A stretch of 64,000 bases of DNA from Ramlibacter lithotrophicus. GTDB lineage: Bacteria; Pseudomonadota; Gammaproteobacteria; Burkholderiales; Burkholderiaceae_C. The position numbers were made by a program, and so were the translations under genes. The stretch lies in contig NZ_VTOX01000001.1 in the NCBI RefSeq assembly GCF_012184415.1, positions 62,001 to 126,000 on the forward strand, in the 5' to 3' direction. The notes beneath the pieces were generated by a model, which was given only the letters and a program-made list of their open reading frames with translations, had not been told where the DNA came from and searched no databases. Shown piece by piece: positions 26,226 to 35,774 of the stretch (the first letter of the stretch is position 1; each line of letters starts with the position of its first letter).

Positions 26226-27608
26226 ATGACGGAAGTACCCTCCAACCAGACCCGGACGCCCAAGGTCGGCTTCGTGAGCCTCGGCTGTCCCAAGGCGCTC
26301 ACCGATTCCGAACTGATCCTCACCCAGCTGAGCGCCGAGGGCTACCAGACGGCCAAGACCTTCGACGGGGCGGACCTCGTCATCGTCAACACCTGCGGTT
26401 TCATCGACGACGCCGTGCGCGAGAGCCTGGACACCATCGGCGACGCGCTCGCCGAGAACGGAAAGGTGATCGTGACCGGCTGCCTCGGTGCGAGGACCGG
26501 CAGCGGCGGCGGCAACCTGGTGCAGCAGATGCATCCGTCGGTGCTGGCGGTGACCGGTCCGCACGCGACGCAGGAGGTGATGGACGCGGTCCATGCGAAC
26601 CTGCCCAAGCCGCACGATCCGTTCGTCGACCTGGTTCCGGCCGCCGGCATCAAGCTCACGCCGCGCCACTACGCGTACCTCAAGATCAGCGAGGGCTGCA
26701 ACCATCGCTGCACCTTCTGCATCATCCCCTCGATGCGCGGCGACCTCGTCAGCCGCCCGGTCGGCGACGTGCTGAAGGAGGCGCGCGCGCTGTTCGAGGG
26801 CGGCGTCAGGGAACTGCTGGTGATCAGCCAGGACACCTCGGCCTACGGCGTCGACGTGAAGTACCGCACCGGCTTCTTCGACGGCAAGCCGGTGAAGACG
26901 CGCATGCTGGAACTGGTGCAGGCATTGGGCGACCTGGCGGAGCCGTTCGGCGCCTGGGTGCGCCTGCACTACGTCTATCCGTACCCATCCGTGGACGAAG
27001 TGATCCCCCTGATGGCGAGCGGCCGCGTGCTGCCGTACCTCGACGTGCCGTTCCAGCACAGCCATCCCGACGTGCTGCGGCGGATGAAGCGGCCCGCCAG
27101 CGGCGAGCGCAACCTCGAGCGCATCCGGAAATGGCGCGAGGCCTGCCCGCAGCTCGTGATCCGCAGCACGTTCATCGCCGGTTTTCCCGGGGAAACCGAA
27201 GAAGAGTTCCAGCACCTGCTGGACTTCATGCGCGAAGCGCGCATCGACCGGGCCGGCTGCTTCGCCTACAGCCCGGTCGAGGGCGCCGCCGCGAACGACC
27301 TGCCGGGCATGTTGCCGCAGGCGCTGCGCGAGGAGCGGCGCGAGCGTTTCATGGCCGTCGCCGAGGAGGTATCGGTGGCCAGGCTGCGGGAACGGGTCGG
27401 CGCCACCATGCAGGTGCTGGTCGATTCGGCGCCGGCGCTTGGCCGCAAGGGCGGCGTCGGGCGCACGTATGCCGACGCGCCGGAAATCGACGGCACCGTC
27501 AAGCTCCTGCCGCCGCAAAAGCTCAGCAAGCAGCTGAAGGTCGGCGAGTTCACCCAGGCGCGCATCGTGGCCGCCGAGGGCCACGACCTCGTGGCGGTGC
27601 CGGTCTGA
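26226..27608 (+). CDS. rimO: ribosomal protein uS12 methylthiotransferase
   Basis: A radical-SAM methylthiotransferase that modifies the conserved aspartate of ribosomal protein S12 (D89 in E. coli). The 460-residue protein has the N-terminal UPF0004 cluster cysteines C21, C57 and C86, the radical-SAM motif C158-x3-C162-x2-C165 (GCNHRCTFC), and a C-terminal TRAM domain ([21 protein letters not shown]). Residues SEGCNHRC and [17 protein letters not shown] are typical of RimO rather than MiaB. The ATG at 26226 follows GGAGGG closely. A hairpin terminator follows at 27630. Confidence 0.95.
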   Translation: MTEVPSNQTRTPKVGFVSLGCPKALTDSELILTQLSAEGYQTAKTFDGADLVIVNTCGFIDDAVRESLDTIGDALAENGKVIVTGCLGARTGSGGGNLVQQMHPSVLAVTGPHATQEVMDAVHANLPKPHDPFVDLVPAAGIKLTPRHYAYLKISEGCNHRCTFCIIPSMRGDLVSRPVGDVLKEARALFEGGVRELLVISQDTSAYGVDVKYRTGFFDGKPVKTRMLELVQALGDLAEPFGAWVRLHYVYPYPSVDEVIPLMASGRVLPYLDVPFQHSHPDVLRRMKRPASGERNLERIRKWREACPQLVIRSTFIAGFPGETEEEFQHLLDFMREARIDRAGCFAYSPVEGAAANDLPGMLPQALREERRERFMAVAEEVSVARLRERVGATMQVLVDSAPALGRKGGVGRTYADAPEIDGTVKLLPPQKLSKQLKVGEFTQARIVAAEGHDLVAVPV

Positions 27609-27629
27609 CGGCACGGCTGCAAACGACGG

Positions 27630-27650
27630 AGCCGGCGTCAGCCGGCTTTG
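27630..27650 (+). terminator. rho-independent-type terminator after rimO
   Basis: AGCCGGC (27630-27636) and GCCGGCT (27641-27647) form a 7-bp stem with a GTCA loop, followed by TTGTTGCATCTTT. The hairpin lies 21 bases after the rimO stop. The U-run is weak, so efficiency may be modest. Confidence 0.6.
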
Positions 27651-27753
27651 TTGCATCTTTCGCTCGCCCGATGCGCGGATGCGTGGCGCAGTGCCCAGGC
27701 ACTGCTTTGCAGTTCACCAAAAGCGAAGTCCGCAGGGATTTCGCTTCCCGGCT

Positions 27754-27799
27754 CACCAAAAGACAAAGCCGGCTTGCGCCGGCTTTATCATCTGTCTTT

Positions 27800-27804
<5 letters not shown>
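27754..27804 (-). terminator. nested hairpin terminator downstream of tRNA-Leu
   Basis: The inner stem AAAGCCGGC (27765-27773)/GCCGGCTTT (27778-27786) with loop TTGC is symmetric and can work on both strands. The outer 12-bp repeat CACCAAAAGACA (27754-27765)/TGTCTTTTGGTG (27793-27804) encloses it and on the minus strand includes the CCA end of tRNA-Leu. It probably ends the tRNA transcript and perhaps guides its 3' processing. Confidence 0.6.
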
Positions 27805-27884
<80 letters not shown>

Positions 27885-27903
27885 ATTTCAGGAAAGAAGG
27901 GAT

Positions 27904-27931
27904 TCTATATCAAAAACATTGGACACAGCAA
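27904..27931 (-). promoter_or_regulatory. tRNA-Leu promoter
   Basis: On the minus strand TTGCTG (27931-27926) and TATAGA (27909-27904) are separated by 16 bases, and the tRNA starts 19 bases after the -10. The AT-rich character stands out from the surrounding sequence. The region overlaps the upstream part of the rnr reading frame. Confidence 0.55.
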
Positions 27932-30158
27932 TACCGGGCTCCTGCTCGATGAGATCGAGGGCGTCATCCAGGGCCACCGGGACGGGCACGGATTCGTCGT
28001 GCGCGACGACGGCGAAGGCGACATCTACCTGCCGCCCAACGAAATGCGAGCGGTGCTGCACAAGGACCGCGTCAAGGCACGCATCGTGCGGCACGACCGG
28101 CGCGGCCGGGCCGAGGGCCGGGTGGTGGAAATCATCGAGCGCCCGCCGCATCCGATCATCGGCCGGCTGCTGCACGAAAGCGGCGTCTGGCTGGTCGCGC
28201 CCGAGGACAAGCGCTACGGCCAGGACGTCCTGATCCCCAAGGGCGCGACCGGGCTCGCCAAGCCCGGGCAGGTGGTCGTGGTCGAACTGACCGAGCCGCC
28301 CAGCCTGTACGGGCAGCCGGTCGGCCGCGTCAAGGAAGTCCTCGGCGAGATCGACGACCCCGGCATGGAGATCGAGATCGCCGTGCGCAAGTACGGCGTG
28401 CCGCACGAGTTCTCGGACGCGTGCCTGGCCCTCGCGCGCTCGTTGCCGGACAAGGTGCGCCCGCAGGACAAGGCGCACCGCGTCGACCTCACCGACGTGC
28501 CGCTGGTCACCATCGACGGCGAGGACGCGCGAGACTTCGACGACGCGGTGTATTGCGAGCCGGCGAAGGTCGGCCGCACCAAGGGCTGGCGCCTGCTGGT
28601 GGCGATCGCCGACGTCAGCAATTACGTGGAGACCGGGAGCGCGATCGACATCGACGCTTACGACCGCGCCACCAGCGTCTATTTCCCGCGGCGGGTGATC
28701 CCGATGCTGCCGGAGAAGCTGTCCAACGGCCTGTGCTCGCTGAACCCCGAAGTGGAGCGGCTGTGCATGGTGTGCGACATGCTGATCACGGGTACCGGCG
28801 AGATCTACGCCTACCAGTTCTATCCGGCCGTGATGTGGAGCCACGCGCGCTTCACGTATACCGAGGTCGCCGCCATCCTCGCGAACACGAACGGCCCCGA
28901 GGCCGTGCGGCGCAAGGAGCGAGTGCAGGACCTGCTGAACCTGCACGACGTGTACCGGGCGCTGCTGAAGGCGCGCATGCAGCGTGGCGCCGTCGACTTC
29001 GAGACGACCGAGACGCAGATCGTGTGCGACGAGAGCGGGCGCATCGAGCGCATCGTGCCGCGCACCCGCACCGACGCGCACCGGCTGATCGAGGAGGCGA
29101 TGCTCGCCGCCAACGTGTGCAGCGCCGACTTCATCCAGGAGAGCAAGCACCCCGGCCTGTTCCGCGTGCACGAAGGCCCGACGCCGGAGAAGAAGGACAT
29201 CCTGCGCAACTACCTCAAGGCGATCGGCGTCCCGCTCACGATCACCGAGGAGCCGCAGCCGGCCGAGTTCCAGCGCATCGCCGAGGCCACCCGGGACCGC
29301 CCTGACTCGCAGCAGATCCACACGATGCTGCTGCGATCCATGCAGCAGGCCATCTACACGCCGATCAACAGCGGGCACTTCGGCCTGGCGTACGACGCCT
29401 ACACGCACTTCACCAGCCCGATCCGGCGCTACCCGGACCTGCTGGTGCACCGGGTGATCAAGGCGATCCTCGCCAGGCGCAAGTACGAGCTGCCTGCCTT
29501 GCCGACGCCCGGCGAAGCGCACGAGAAGCTGGCGCGCCGCCTCGCATCCAAGGTGCGGGCGCCGGCGCACAAGCTGAAGAAGCCGGCGCCACCGCCGAGC
29601 CGCGACGTCCAGGCCTGGGAGGCCGCCGGCCTGCACTGCAGCGCCAACGAGCGCCGCGCCGACGAAGCCAGCCGCGACGTCGAGGCCTGGCTCAAGTGCA
29701 AGTACATGCGCGAGCACCTGGGCGAGGAATACAGCGGCGTGGTGACGGCCGCCACCACCTTCGGCATCTTCGTCACGCTGGACCAGATGTATGTCGAGGG
29801 CCTGGTGCACATCACCGAGCTGGGCGGCGAATACTTCAAGTTCGACGAGGCCCGGCAGGAGCTGCGCGGCGAGCGCACCGGCATCCGCTACGCGATCGGT
29901 TCTCGGGTGCGCGTGCAGGTCAGCCGGGTCGACCTCGACGGCCGCAAGATCGACTTCCGCCTGGTGCGCGAAGGCGAGGAGCTGATCGCGCGCGCGATGA
30001 AGGAGAAGGGCGTCGCGCCGACCGGCGTGCCGACCAAGACCTCGACCAAGCGGGCGGCCAAGAAGGCGCTCGCGGAGCCGGCATCGTCGATCCATGGACT
30101 GCGTGCCGCGGTGAAGAAGGCGGCGAGCAAGGTGAAGAGCCGCAAGCCGCGGCGTTGA
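27909..30158 (+). CDS. rnr: ribonuclease R
   Basis: A 3'-5' exoribonuclease of the RNB family acting in mRNA and rRNA turnover. OB/cold-shock domains come first (EGVIQGHRDGHGFVVRDDGEGDIYLPPNEM). The RNB domain carries the catalytic acidic motif DGEDARDFDDAVY, and later YTHFTSPIRRYPDLLVHR. An S1 domain follows (YSGVVTAATTFGIFVTLDQMYVEGLVHI), then a Lys-rich tail. The start is unresolved: the first canonical codon in frame is GTG at 27999, but family-like sequence (LLDEIEGVIQGHRDGHGF) extends upstream to about 27942. An ATC at 27909, seven bases after AGAAGGG, is given provisionally; ATT 27918 and CTG 27942 are alternatives. Confidence 0.88.
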   Translation: MKNIGHSNTGLLLDEIEGVIQGHRDGHGFVVRDDGEGDIYLPPNEMRAVLHKDRVKARIVRHDRRGRAEGRVVEIIERPPHPIIGRLLHESGVWLVAPEDKRYGQDVLIPKGATGLAKPGQVVVVELTEPPSLYGQPVGRVKEVLGEIDDPGMEIEIAVRKYGVPHEFSDACLALARSLPDKVRPQDKAHRVDLTDVPLVTIDGEDARDFDDAVYCEPAKVGRTKGWRLLVAIADVSNYVETGSAIDIDAYDRATSVYFPRRVIPMLPEKLSNGLCSLNPEVERLCMVCDMLITGTGEIYAYQFYPAVMWSHARFTYTEVAAILANTNGPEAVRRKERVQDLLNLHDVYRALLKARMQRGAVDFETTETQIVCDESGRIERIVPRTRTDAHRLIEEAMLAANVCSADFIQESKHPGLFRVHEGPTPEKKDILRNYLKAIGVPLTITEEPQPAEFQRIAEATRDRPDSQQIHTMLLRSMQQAIYTPINSGHFGLAYDAYTHFTSPIRRYPDLLVHRVIKAILARRKYELPALPTPGEAHEKLARRLASKVRAPAHKLKKPAPPPSRDVQAWEAAGLHCSANERRADEASRDVEAWLKCKYMREHLGEEYSGVVTAATTFGIFVTLDQMYVEGLVHITELGGEYFKFDEARQELRGERTGIRYAIGSRVRVQVSRVDLDGRKIDFRLVREGEELIARAMKEKGVAPTGVPTKTSTKRAAKKALAEPASSIHGLRAAVKKAASKVKSRKPRR

Positions 30159-30188
30159 TGGCGTGCTGCCGCCGAGCGGGAAGGGCGA

Positions 30189-30377
30189 TCAGCCCTTCTC
30201 GTCGGGTGGCGGCGGCGGCGCCTGCTTCATCCAGAACACCCGGGGCGGCTTGTCCTGGGCGGCGTTAGCCGCTTCGAGCTGCTGCCGCAGCATCAGCGTG
30301 GAGGGGTGTTCCGGACCGAACACCTCCGCCGACTGGCGGATCAGCCTTTCGAGCGACTCGGCCAGGAGCCTGTCCAC
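30189..30377 (-). CDS. small hypothetical protein downstream of the multicopper oxidase
   Basis: A 62-residue protein in the direction of, and 22 bases after, the multicopper oxidase gene. It starts with GTG at 30377 behind AGGGGA. The sequence is a short amphipathic helix (ESLERLIRQSAEVFGPEHPSTLMLRQQLEAA) followed by a Pro-rich tail (QAPPPPPDEKG). It has no Cys, Met-rich or signal features that would tie it to copper. Codon use follows the genome pattern. Function unknown. Confidence 0.5.
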   Translation of the reverse strand: MDRLLAESLERLIRQSAEVFGPEHPSTLMLRQQLEAANAAQDKPPRVFWMKQAPPPPPDEKG

Positions 30378-30399
30378 GTGCTCGTTCCCCTGCGCGCCG

Positions 30400-31866
30400 T
30401 CACTCGACGGCCACGGTCCCCATCATTCCGCCCGCCGCGTGTTCGAGGATGTGGCAGTGGAACATCCATTCGCCCGGGTTGTCGGCGACGAACGCGATGT
30501 CGACCGAACCGCGCGGCGCGACCATGACGGTGTCGCGCCATTCCCTGAATCGGGTGGGGCGGTCGTTGACGCGCAGCACGCGGAACGAGTGGCCGTGCAG
30601 GTGCATCGGGTGCTCGAACTCGGTCTCGTTGACCATCTTGAGCACGACGTGTTCGCCCTGGCGGAAGGTGAACATCGGCGTGTGCAGCATGGCGTGCTCG
30701 TGCTCGGCGACGTAATTCATGGTCCACGACAGGCCGCGCGACCGCATGATCTCGGGGATCTTCAGCGGCTTGCCGTCCACCATCCCGATCGCCGGCCGGC
30801 CCAGCAGGCCGCCTTCGAACACGAGGAAGTGCTCCACGGCCTTGACCGGATCCGGCTCGGGCAAGGCGTTGGCCTCGATGCGCAGCGGATCGCGCAGCGC
30901 GCGGCTGCGCACGGCCGGCTTGCGCTCGTACGCGATCGTCGCGATCTGGTAGCCGCGGTCGCGCCGGTCGATCACGGGATAGGTGTCGCCGGGAGCACCG
31001 TCGCAGTCGAGGACCAGGTCGGTGCGCATGCCGGGGCCGAGCAGCAACAGGCCTTGCGGCAGCGGGTGCGGCTCCACGGCCTGGCCGTCATGCGCGACGA
31101 CCAGCGGCCGCTGGCCGCGGAAGTCGAGCAGGAAGATGCGCGCCGTCGCCGTGTTCACCAGGCGCAGCCGGATCCGCTCGCCGCTGCGCACGGCAAGCCG
31201 CCGGTCGCGTCCCGCCTGCCGGCCGTTGAGGGTGAAGACGTTGCCGAGCCGCCCGCCGCCACCGAGGTCCTGCAGGCGGCCGAAGTCGTCGACCTGCCGT
31301 CCCTTCGCATCGAGCTTGACGTCGCCGAGGGCCCACAGCACTTCGCGATCCACCGCGATCGGCTTGTCCTCGTCGACGATCAGCATGCCGTACATGCCGC
31401 GCGCCACCTGCTCGTAACTCATCTGGTGCGGGTGGTACCAGTACGTGCCCGCGTCCGGCACGCGGAACTCGTAGTTGAAGGTCTCGCCGACCGCGATCGG
31501 GTCCTGGGTCACCTGGGGCACACCGTCCATCGCGTTGGGCACGCGGATCCCGTGCCAGTGCACGGTGGTGCCCGCGTTGCGCGGCAGGGCGTTGGCGACG
31601 GCGATCTGCGCGACGTCTCCGCGGCGATAGCGCAGCACCGGGCCCGGCAGCGAACTGTTGAAACCCCAGACCTCGGTGGACTCGCCCGGCCGGATCGCCT
31701 GTGCAAAGGCGCTCGCCTTGAGGGACCTGACAGCCGCCGGTGCTGCCTGGGCCAGCGCCGCGGGCAGGGCGGCCAGGGAAAGGCCCGCACCGGATGCCTG
31801 CAGCAATTCGCGGCGCGACAGCCCCGGTTCGCGCCGTGGCGTTGCCGCCGGATGCGCATCGTTCAT
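30400..31866 (-). CDS. Tat-exported multicopper oxidase
   Basis: A 488-residue periplasmic oxidase. The N-terminus has a twin-arginine signal (LSRRELLQASGAGLSLAALPAALA). All four copper motifs are intact: HWHG and WYHPH in the N-terminal cupredoxin, HPMHLHGH and HCHILEH in the C-terminal one, so type 1, 2 and 3 sites should form. It resembles CueO/CopA/bilirubin-oxidase-type laccases but lacks a long Met-rich segment. Likely roles are cuprous ion oxidation or phenolic oxidation; the feruloyl-CoA synthase nearby makes phenolics an option. The ATG at 31866 is the only start giving the Tat signal at the N-terminus. Confidence 0.85.
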   Translation of the reverse strand: MNDAHPAATPRREPGLSRRELLQASGAGLSLAALPAALAQAAPAAVRSLKASAFAQAIRPGESTEVWGFNSSLPGPVLRYRRGDVAQIAVANALPRNAGTTVHWHGIRVPNAMDGVPQVTQDPIAVGETFNYEFRVPDAGTYWYHPHQMSYEQVARGMYGMLIVDEDKPIAVDREVLWALGDVKLDAKGRQVDDFGRLQDLGGGGRLGNVFTLNGRQAGRDRRLAVRSGERIRLRLVNTATARIFLLDFRGQRPLVVAHDGQAVEPHPLPQGLLLLGPGMRTDLVLDCDGAPGDTYPVIDRRDRGYQIATIAYERKPAVRSRALRDPLRIEANALPEPDPVKAVEHFLVFEGGLLGRPAIGMVDGKPLKIPEIMRSRGLSWTMNYVAEHEHAMLHTPMFTFRQGEHVVLKMVNETEFEHPMHLHGHSFRVLRVNDRPTRFREWRDTVMVAPRGSVDIAFVADNPGEWMFHCHILEHAAGGMMGTVAVE

Positions 31867-32060
31867 TCTGGACAACCCAGGGAAAAACCGCGTCCCGCGC
31901 GGCCGGGTCCGGCACGAGCGTCCCAGGACGCCGCATTTGTAGCCGCGGCCCGGCCGCCGCCACTTGCGTTTTCGCAAGAGGGGACGTTTCACCCGACGAG
32001 CTGTCCCAGGGCGGATACGCGGCCGGCGTGCGTGGTGTCTTCCCCGCGGCGAAACACGTA

Positions 32061-32089
32061 TTGATTCAAAAAAATCGTCCTGATACATT
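32061..32089 (+). promoter_or_regulatory. sigma-70-type promoter for the 565-residue lipoprotein
   Basis: TTGATT (32061-32066) and TACATT (32084-32089) are separated by 17 bases and lie 20 bases before the ATG, with GAGGAG between. This AT-rich patch stands out in the surrounding GC-rich sequence. Confidence 0.55.
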
Positions 32090-32109
32090 TACTGTCGAGG
32101 AGAACAGCG

Positions 32110-33807
32110 ATGCAGCAATGGGCGCGCGGTGTGTTCGCGGCCGTCTCGACGGCATTCCTGGTGGCTTGCGGCGGGGGCGGCCCGGCGGCGGATCCGCCGA
32201 TCGCGGACGGTGCCGGCGCAAGCCAGGTCGCTGCGTTGCGCCAGGTACCCCAGCGGGCCGCACGCACGGTGGACGCGACGGCGCTGATGGACTGGGCCGA
32301 AGGGGTGTACCGCGACTACTTCCCCTCGCATGAACCGAATCAGGTGCTGGGCCCGTACGTCTATCGGGCTTACGCCAACGGGATCTACCTGGGCGTGGCG
32401 GACGGAGTCGTCTATGTGATGGGCTTGCTGAGCCCGGGTATCGACCGGGTCGGCACCATCGCCGACTTCGCCTGTTACGTCTACCCCGAGAACTGCCCGG
32501 TCATCTCCGGCGTGGCGGCCAAAGGCCTGCTCGCTGGAGCCACCGTCGGCGTCTACAACCTGAACGGCGACGGCACGCGCGGCGGCCTGCTGGCCAGCGC
32601 GGTCACCGCGGCGGATGGGCGCTTCTCGGTGACCTTGCCTGCGCCACCGGCCGGGCCGGTGCTCGTCGAGGCGAGCGGCGGCACCTACAGCAGCGCCTAC
32701 AACGGTGCTGCCATCGCCTCGCAGACCACGGTCAGCGCGATGCTGGCGACGGTTTCGGCGGCAGGCGAGAGCGGCATTTCCGTGAACCCGCTCACCGACA
32801 TGGCGGCTTCGCTCACGCGCACCTACCTCGCGCGCGGCGACGGATTGGCGCCCGCCGTTGAATTGGCGGAGAACTGGGTCGCCTGGCAGTACGGGCTGCG
32901 CTCCAGGCCCAGCCGGATCGTCCCGGTGTTCGATGTCGCCTCGGTCACGAGCAACCCCGAAGGCGTCCAGCTCGCCCTGGTGCTGGCGGCGCTGGACACG
33001 CTCGGCAGCCGCCTTTCCGCGGCCAACCCCGACGCGATCTTCGGCGCCCTTTCGGCCGATTTCTCCGATGCGGTGTTCGACGGCTGGACCATGAGCGGCC
33101 AGCCGGTCACCCTCAACGGCAGTGCACTGCCCGCCGGCGCCGGCAGCACCGAGTTCATGAAGGCCTTCGCGGTGAGCTTTTCCGGCACCAGCAGCGGCCT
33201 GCGCCCGGCGTACCTCGACGCCCATTTCAGCCGCGGCACCATCGTCGAGAACTACCAGGCCGAGATCATCCCGGTGTACGTGGCCCAGGAGGTCGCAGGC
33301 TACTTTCCGGCGCGGTACACGTCGCCTGTTCCCAATACCACCGCCCTGGACACTCGCGCGACCGGCTATACCTGCCCCGCCGGCGTCCCGATGACCTTCA
33401 CCAACGGCGTCGGCTCGTGCGGTGCCTATTACTACTGCACCGGCGGTGCGACGCTCATCACCGTGAACGGCCGGGAAGCTTGTTCCGACGGGTCGATCGC
33501 GGTCTACCAGAGCGCCACCATCGCGCCGTACACCGCGCAGAGCATCGCGCCCTACACGGCCCAGACGATCGAGACCTACCAGGCGCAGACCGTCATCGCG
33601 CAGCCGGCGGCCGGGACCCCGGCCATCTTCCGCGCGAGCGCCGTGCATTTGTTGACGGCCGAGGAGCTCGCGGCCATGGCGGCCGCCGACCGGGCGGCCG
33701 GGGACGCCGCCGCGGCCCGCGTGTCGTCGCTGGGCCTGCCCACGCCCCTGCAGCTGGAGTGGATGCAGCGCATCAACGACGCCGTCATCGCGTCGGTGCG
33801 CTGGTAG
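32110..33807 (+). CDS. large lipoprotein with the YFP/DFAC domain and Tyr-Gln repeats
   Basis: A 565-residue lipoprotein with lipobox LVAC (C20). Residues about 53-125 share the domain found in the cytochrome lipoprotein at 858-1529: LMDWAEG.Y..YFP.H, YVYR.Y.NG.Y.GVA, ADFAC. Residues about 135-215 look like a carboxypeptidase-regulatory-like strand domain (AGATVGVYNLNGDGTRGG). The long middle region has no recognised motif. Near residues 470-500 a short degenerate repeat occurs (IAPYTAQ SIAPYTAQ TIETYQAQ). Four Cys at about 420-455 may form disulphides. The ATG at 32110 follows GAGGAG. Function unknown, probably envelope or surface. Confidence 0.72.
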   Translation: MQQWARGVFAAVSTAFLVACGGGGPAADPPIADGAGASQVAALRQVPQRAARTVDATALMDWAEGVYRDYFPSHEPNQVLGPYVYRAYANGIYLGVADGVVYVMGLLSPGIDRVGTIADFACYVYPENCPVISGVAAKGLLAGATVGVYNLNGDGTRGGLLASAVTAADGRFSVTLPAPPAGPVLVEASGGTYSSAYNGAAIASQTTVSAMLATVSAAGESGISVNPLTDMAASLTRTYLARGDGLAPAVELAENWVAWQYGLRSRPSRIVPVFDVASVTSNPEGVQLALVLAALDTLGSRLSAANPDAIFGALSADFSDAVFDGWTMSGQPVTLNGSALPAGAGSTEFMKAFAVSFSGTSSGLRPAYLDAHFSRGTIVENYQAEIIPVYVAQEVAGYFPARYTSPVPNTTALDTRATGYTCPAGVPMTFTNGVGSCGAYYYCTGGATLITVNGREACSDGSIAVYQSATIAPYTAQSIAPYTAQTIETYQAQTVIAQPAAGTPAIFRASAVHLLTAEELAAMAAADRAAGDAAAARVSSLGLPTPLQLEWMQRINDAVIASVRW

Positions 33808-33950
33808 CGGGGCGCCGGCGCCGGGCCGATACCTTGTCGGCGGTCAAGGCCGGCGGGGCCAATCCCACTTCACATCGCGCGGGATCGCGCGGATCATGTC
33901 CGGCATACGCCGGCGGCGACGTGATCGCCGGCGACGCAGGAGACACGACC

Positions 33951-35747
33951 GTGAACCACTTCCCGTTCGGCGACGAGCTCGCCCTGGCCCCGCCGCGCGT
34001 CGAGGTCCTGGCGCGGCCCGACGGCAGCCTGGTGCTGCGCAACCCGCTGCCTTTGCAGCCGTTCGCGCGCTGCGTCGGCGACTGGCTCGAGCACTGGGCC
34101 AGCGCCACGCCCGACGCACTGTTCCTCGCCGAGCGGGATGCCGAGGGCCGCTGGCGCAAGGTCGCCTACCGGCAGGCGCGCGAGCGGGTCGGCCGCATCG
34201 CGCAGGGCCTGCTGGACGCGCGCTTCGCGGCCGGCCGGCCGGTCGTGATCCTGTCGGACAACGCGATCGAGGCGGCCCTGCTGGGCCTGGCCGCGATGCA
34301 CGTGGGCCGTCCGTTCTGCATGGTGTCGAGCGCCTATTGCCGGCTGACGAAGAACTATTCGAAGATCTCCGGCATCCTGGACATGCTGTCTCCGGCGCTG
34401 GTCTATGCGTCCGACGCGCGCGTGTACGGCCCGGCCGTGCAGGCGTGGGGCAGCAAGTCACCGGTGTACTTCGGCGCCAACGCCGCCGAGCACCCCGGGG
34501 CCGGCACGTTCGCGTCGCTGGAGGCCGCCAGCGAAACGACGGCGGTGATGGACGCGTTCGCGGCCATTCGTCCGGCCGGCCATGCCAAGTACCTGCTGAC
34601 CAGCGGCTCCACGGGATTTCCGAAAGTCGTCATCAACACCCACCGCATGTTGTGCGCGAACCAGCAGCAGATCTCGCAGGTGTGGCCGTTTCTCACGCGG
34701 CACCCGCTGGTGCTGGTCGACTGGCTGCCCTGGAGCCACACGTTCGGCGGGAACCACAACTTCAACATGGTGCTGTCGCACGGCGGCGCCATGTACATCG
34801 ACGAAGGGCGCCCGGCACCCGGCCTGATCGAGCACAGCGTTCGCAACCTGCGCGAGGTCGGGCCGAACTTCTACTTCAACGTGCCGCGCGGCTTCGACAT
34901 GCTGCTGCCGTACCTGGAGCAGGACGAGGCCACGGCGCGCGACGTCTTCGCCAACCTGGAGGGCATCTTCTACGCCGCGGCCGCACTGCCGCAAAGCCTG
35001 TGGCAACGGCTGGAGGCCGTGGCAGCCAGGGTGCGGGAGCGCCCGGTCTGGTTCACTTCGGCGTGGGGCTCCACGGAAACCTCGCCGGGCATGACGGCGG
35101 TGCACTGGCGCATCGCGCAGGCGGGCTGCCTCGGGCTGCCGCTGCCGGGGGGCGAGCTCAAGCTCACGCCCAACGGCAACAAGCTGGAGATGCGGGTACG
35201 CGGCCCCAACATCTTCCCCGGCTACCTGAACCAGGACGATCTCACCCGCGCGGCGTTCGACGAAGAGGGCTTCTACCGCATCGGCGACGCCGGACAGCTG
35301 GTGGACCCGAAGGATCCGTCGCAGGGCGTCGCCTTCGACGGGCGCGTCGCCGAGGACTTCAAGCTCTCGACCGGAACCTGGGTGAGCGTCGGCACGTTGC
35401 GCCCACGCATCGTGTCGGCCATGGCCCCGCATGTCGCCGATGTCGTGATCACCGGGCACGACCGCGACGAGATGGGACTGCTGGTGTTTCCGACGCCGCA
35501 GGCGAGGGCGATTCCCGAGGCCGAACTGCATTCGCACCTGCTCGAGGCCATGCGCCGGCTCGCGGACGAAGGCGGCGGCTCGTCGCAGTTCCCGACGCGG
35601 GCGCTGGTGCAGGCGGAGTCGCCCAGCGCCGACGCCGGCGAGATCACCGACAAGGGTTACATCAACCAGCGCGCCGTGCTGGAGCACCGGGCGGCCGAAG
35701 TCGCGGCCTTGTACGGGCCCGCGCACGCTCGCGTGATCCGCCTCTGA
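33951..35747 (+). CDS. fcs: feruloyl-CoA synthase
   Basis: Activates ferulate and other hydroxycinnamates to CoA thioesters for side-chain degradation. The 598-residue ANL-superfamily protein has the ATP-binding P-loop LLTSGSTGFPK (about 213-223), the A5 motif SAWGSTETSP, and the adenylate-hinge region FYRIGDAGQLVDP. The atypical block KVVINTHRMLCANQQQI and the acid end (EITDKGYINQRAVLEHR) fit feruloyl-CoA synthases. GTG at 33951 is the chosen start because AGGAG lies eight bases upstream; another GTG is at 33921. The partner enoyl-CoA hydratase/lyase and vanillin dehydrogenase are not in the window. Confidence 0.82.
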   Translation: MNHFPFGDELALAPPRVEVLARPDGSLVLRNPLPLQPFARCVGDWLEHWASATPDALFLAERDAEGRWRKVAYRQARERVGRIAQGLLDARFAAGRPVVILSDNAIEAALLGLAAMHVGRPFCMVSSAYCRLTKNYSKISGILDMLSPALVYASDARVYGPAVQAWGSKSPVYFGANAAEHPGAGTFASLEAASETTAVMDAFAAIRPAGHAKYLLTSGSTGFPKVVINTHRMLCANQQQISQVWPFLTRHPLVLVDWLPWSHTFGGNHNFNMVLSHGGAMYIDEGRPAPGLIEHSVRNLREVGPNFYFNVPRGFDMLLPYLEQDEATARDVFANLEGIFYAAAALPQSLWQRLEAVAARVRERPVWFTSAWGSTETSPGMTAVHWRIAQAGCLGLPLPGGELKLTPNGNKLEMRVRGPNIFPGYLNQDDLTRAAFDEEGFYRIGDAGQLVDPKDPSQGVAFDGRVAEDFKLSTGTWVSVGTLRPRIVSAMAPHVADVVITGHDRDEMGLLVFPTPQARAIPEAELHSHLLEAMRRLADEGGGSSQFPTRALVQAESPSADAGEITDKGYINQRAVLEHRAAEVAALYGPAHARVIRL

Positions 35748-35774
35748 TCCCGCCGGCGGTCGACGGGCGCGCCG

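Noticed and set aside
27949-27951. ATG considered as the rnr start
   Set aside because: It is out of frame with the RNase R reading frame.
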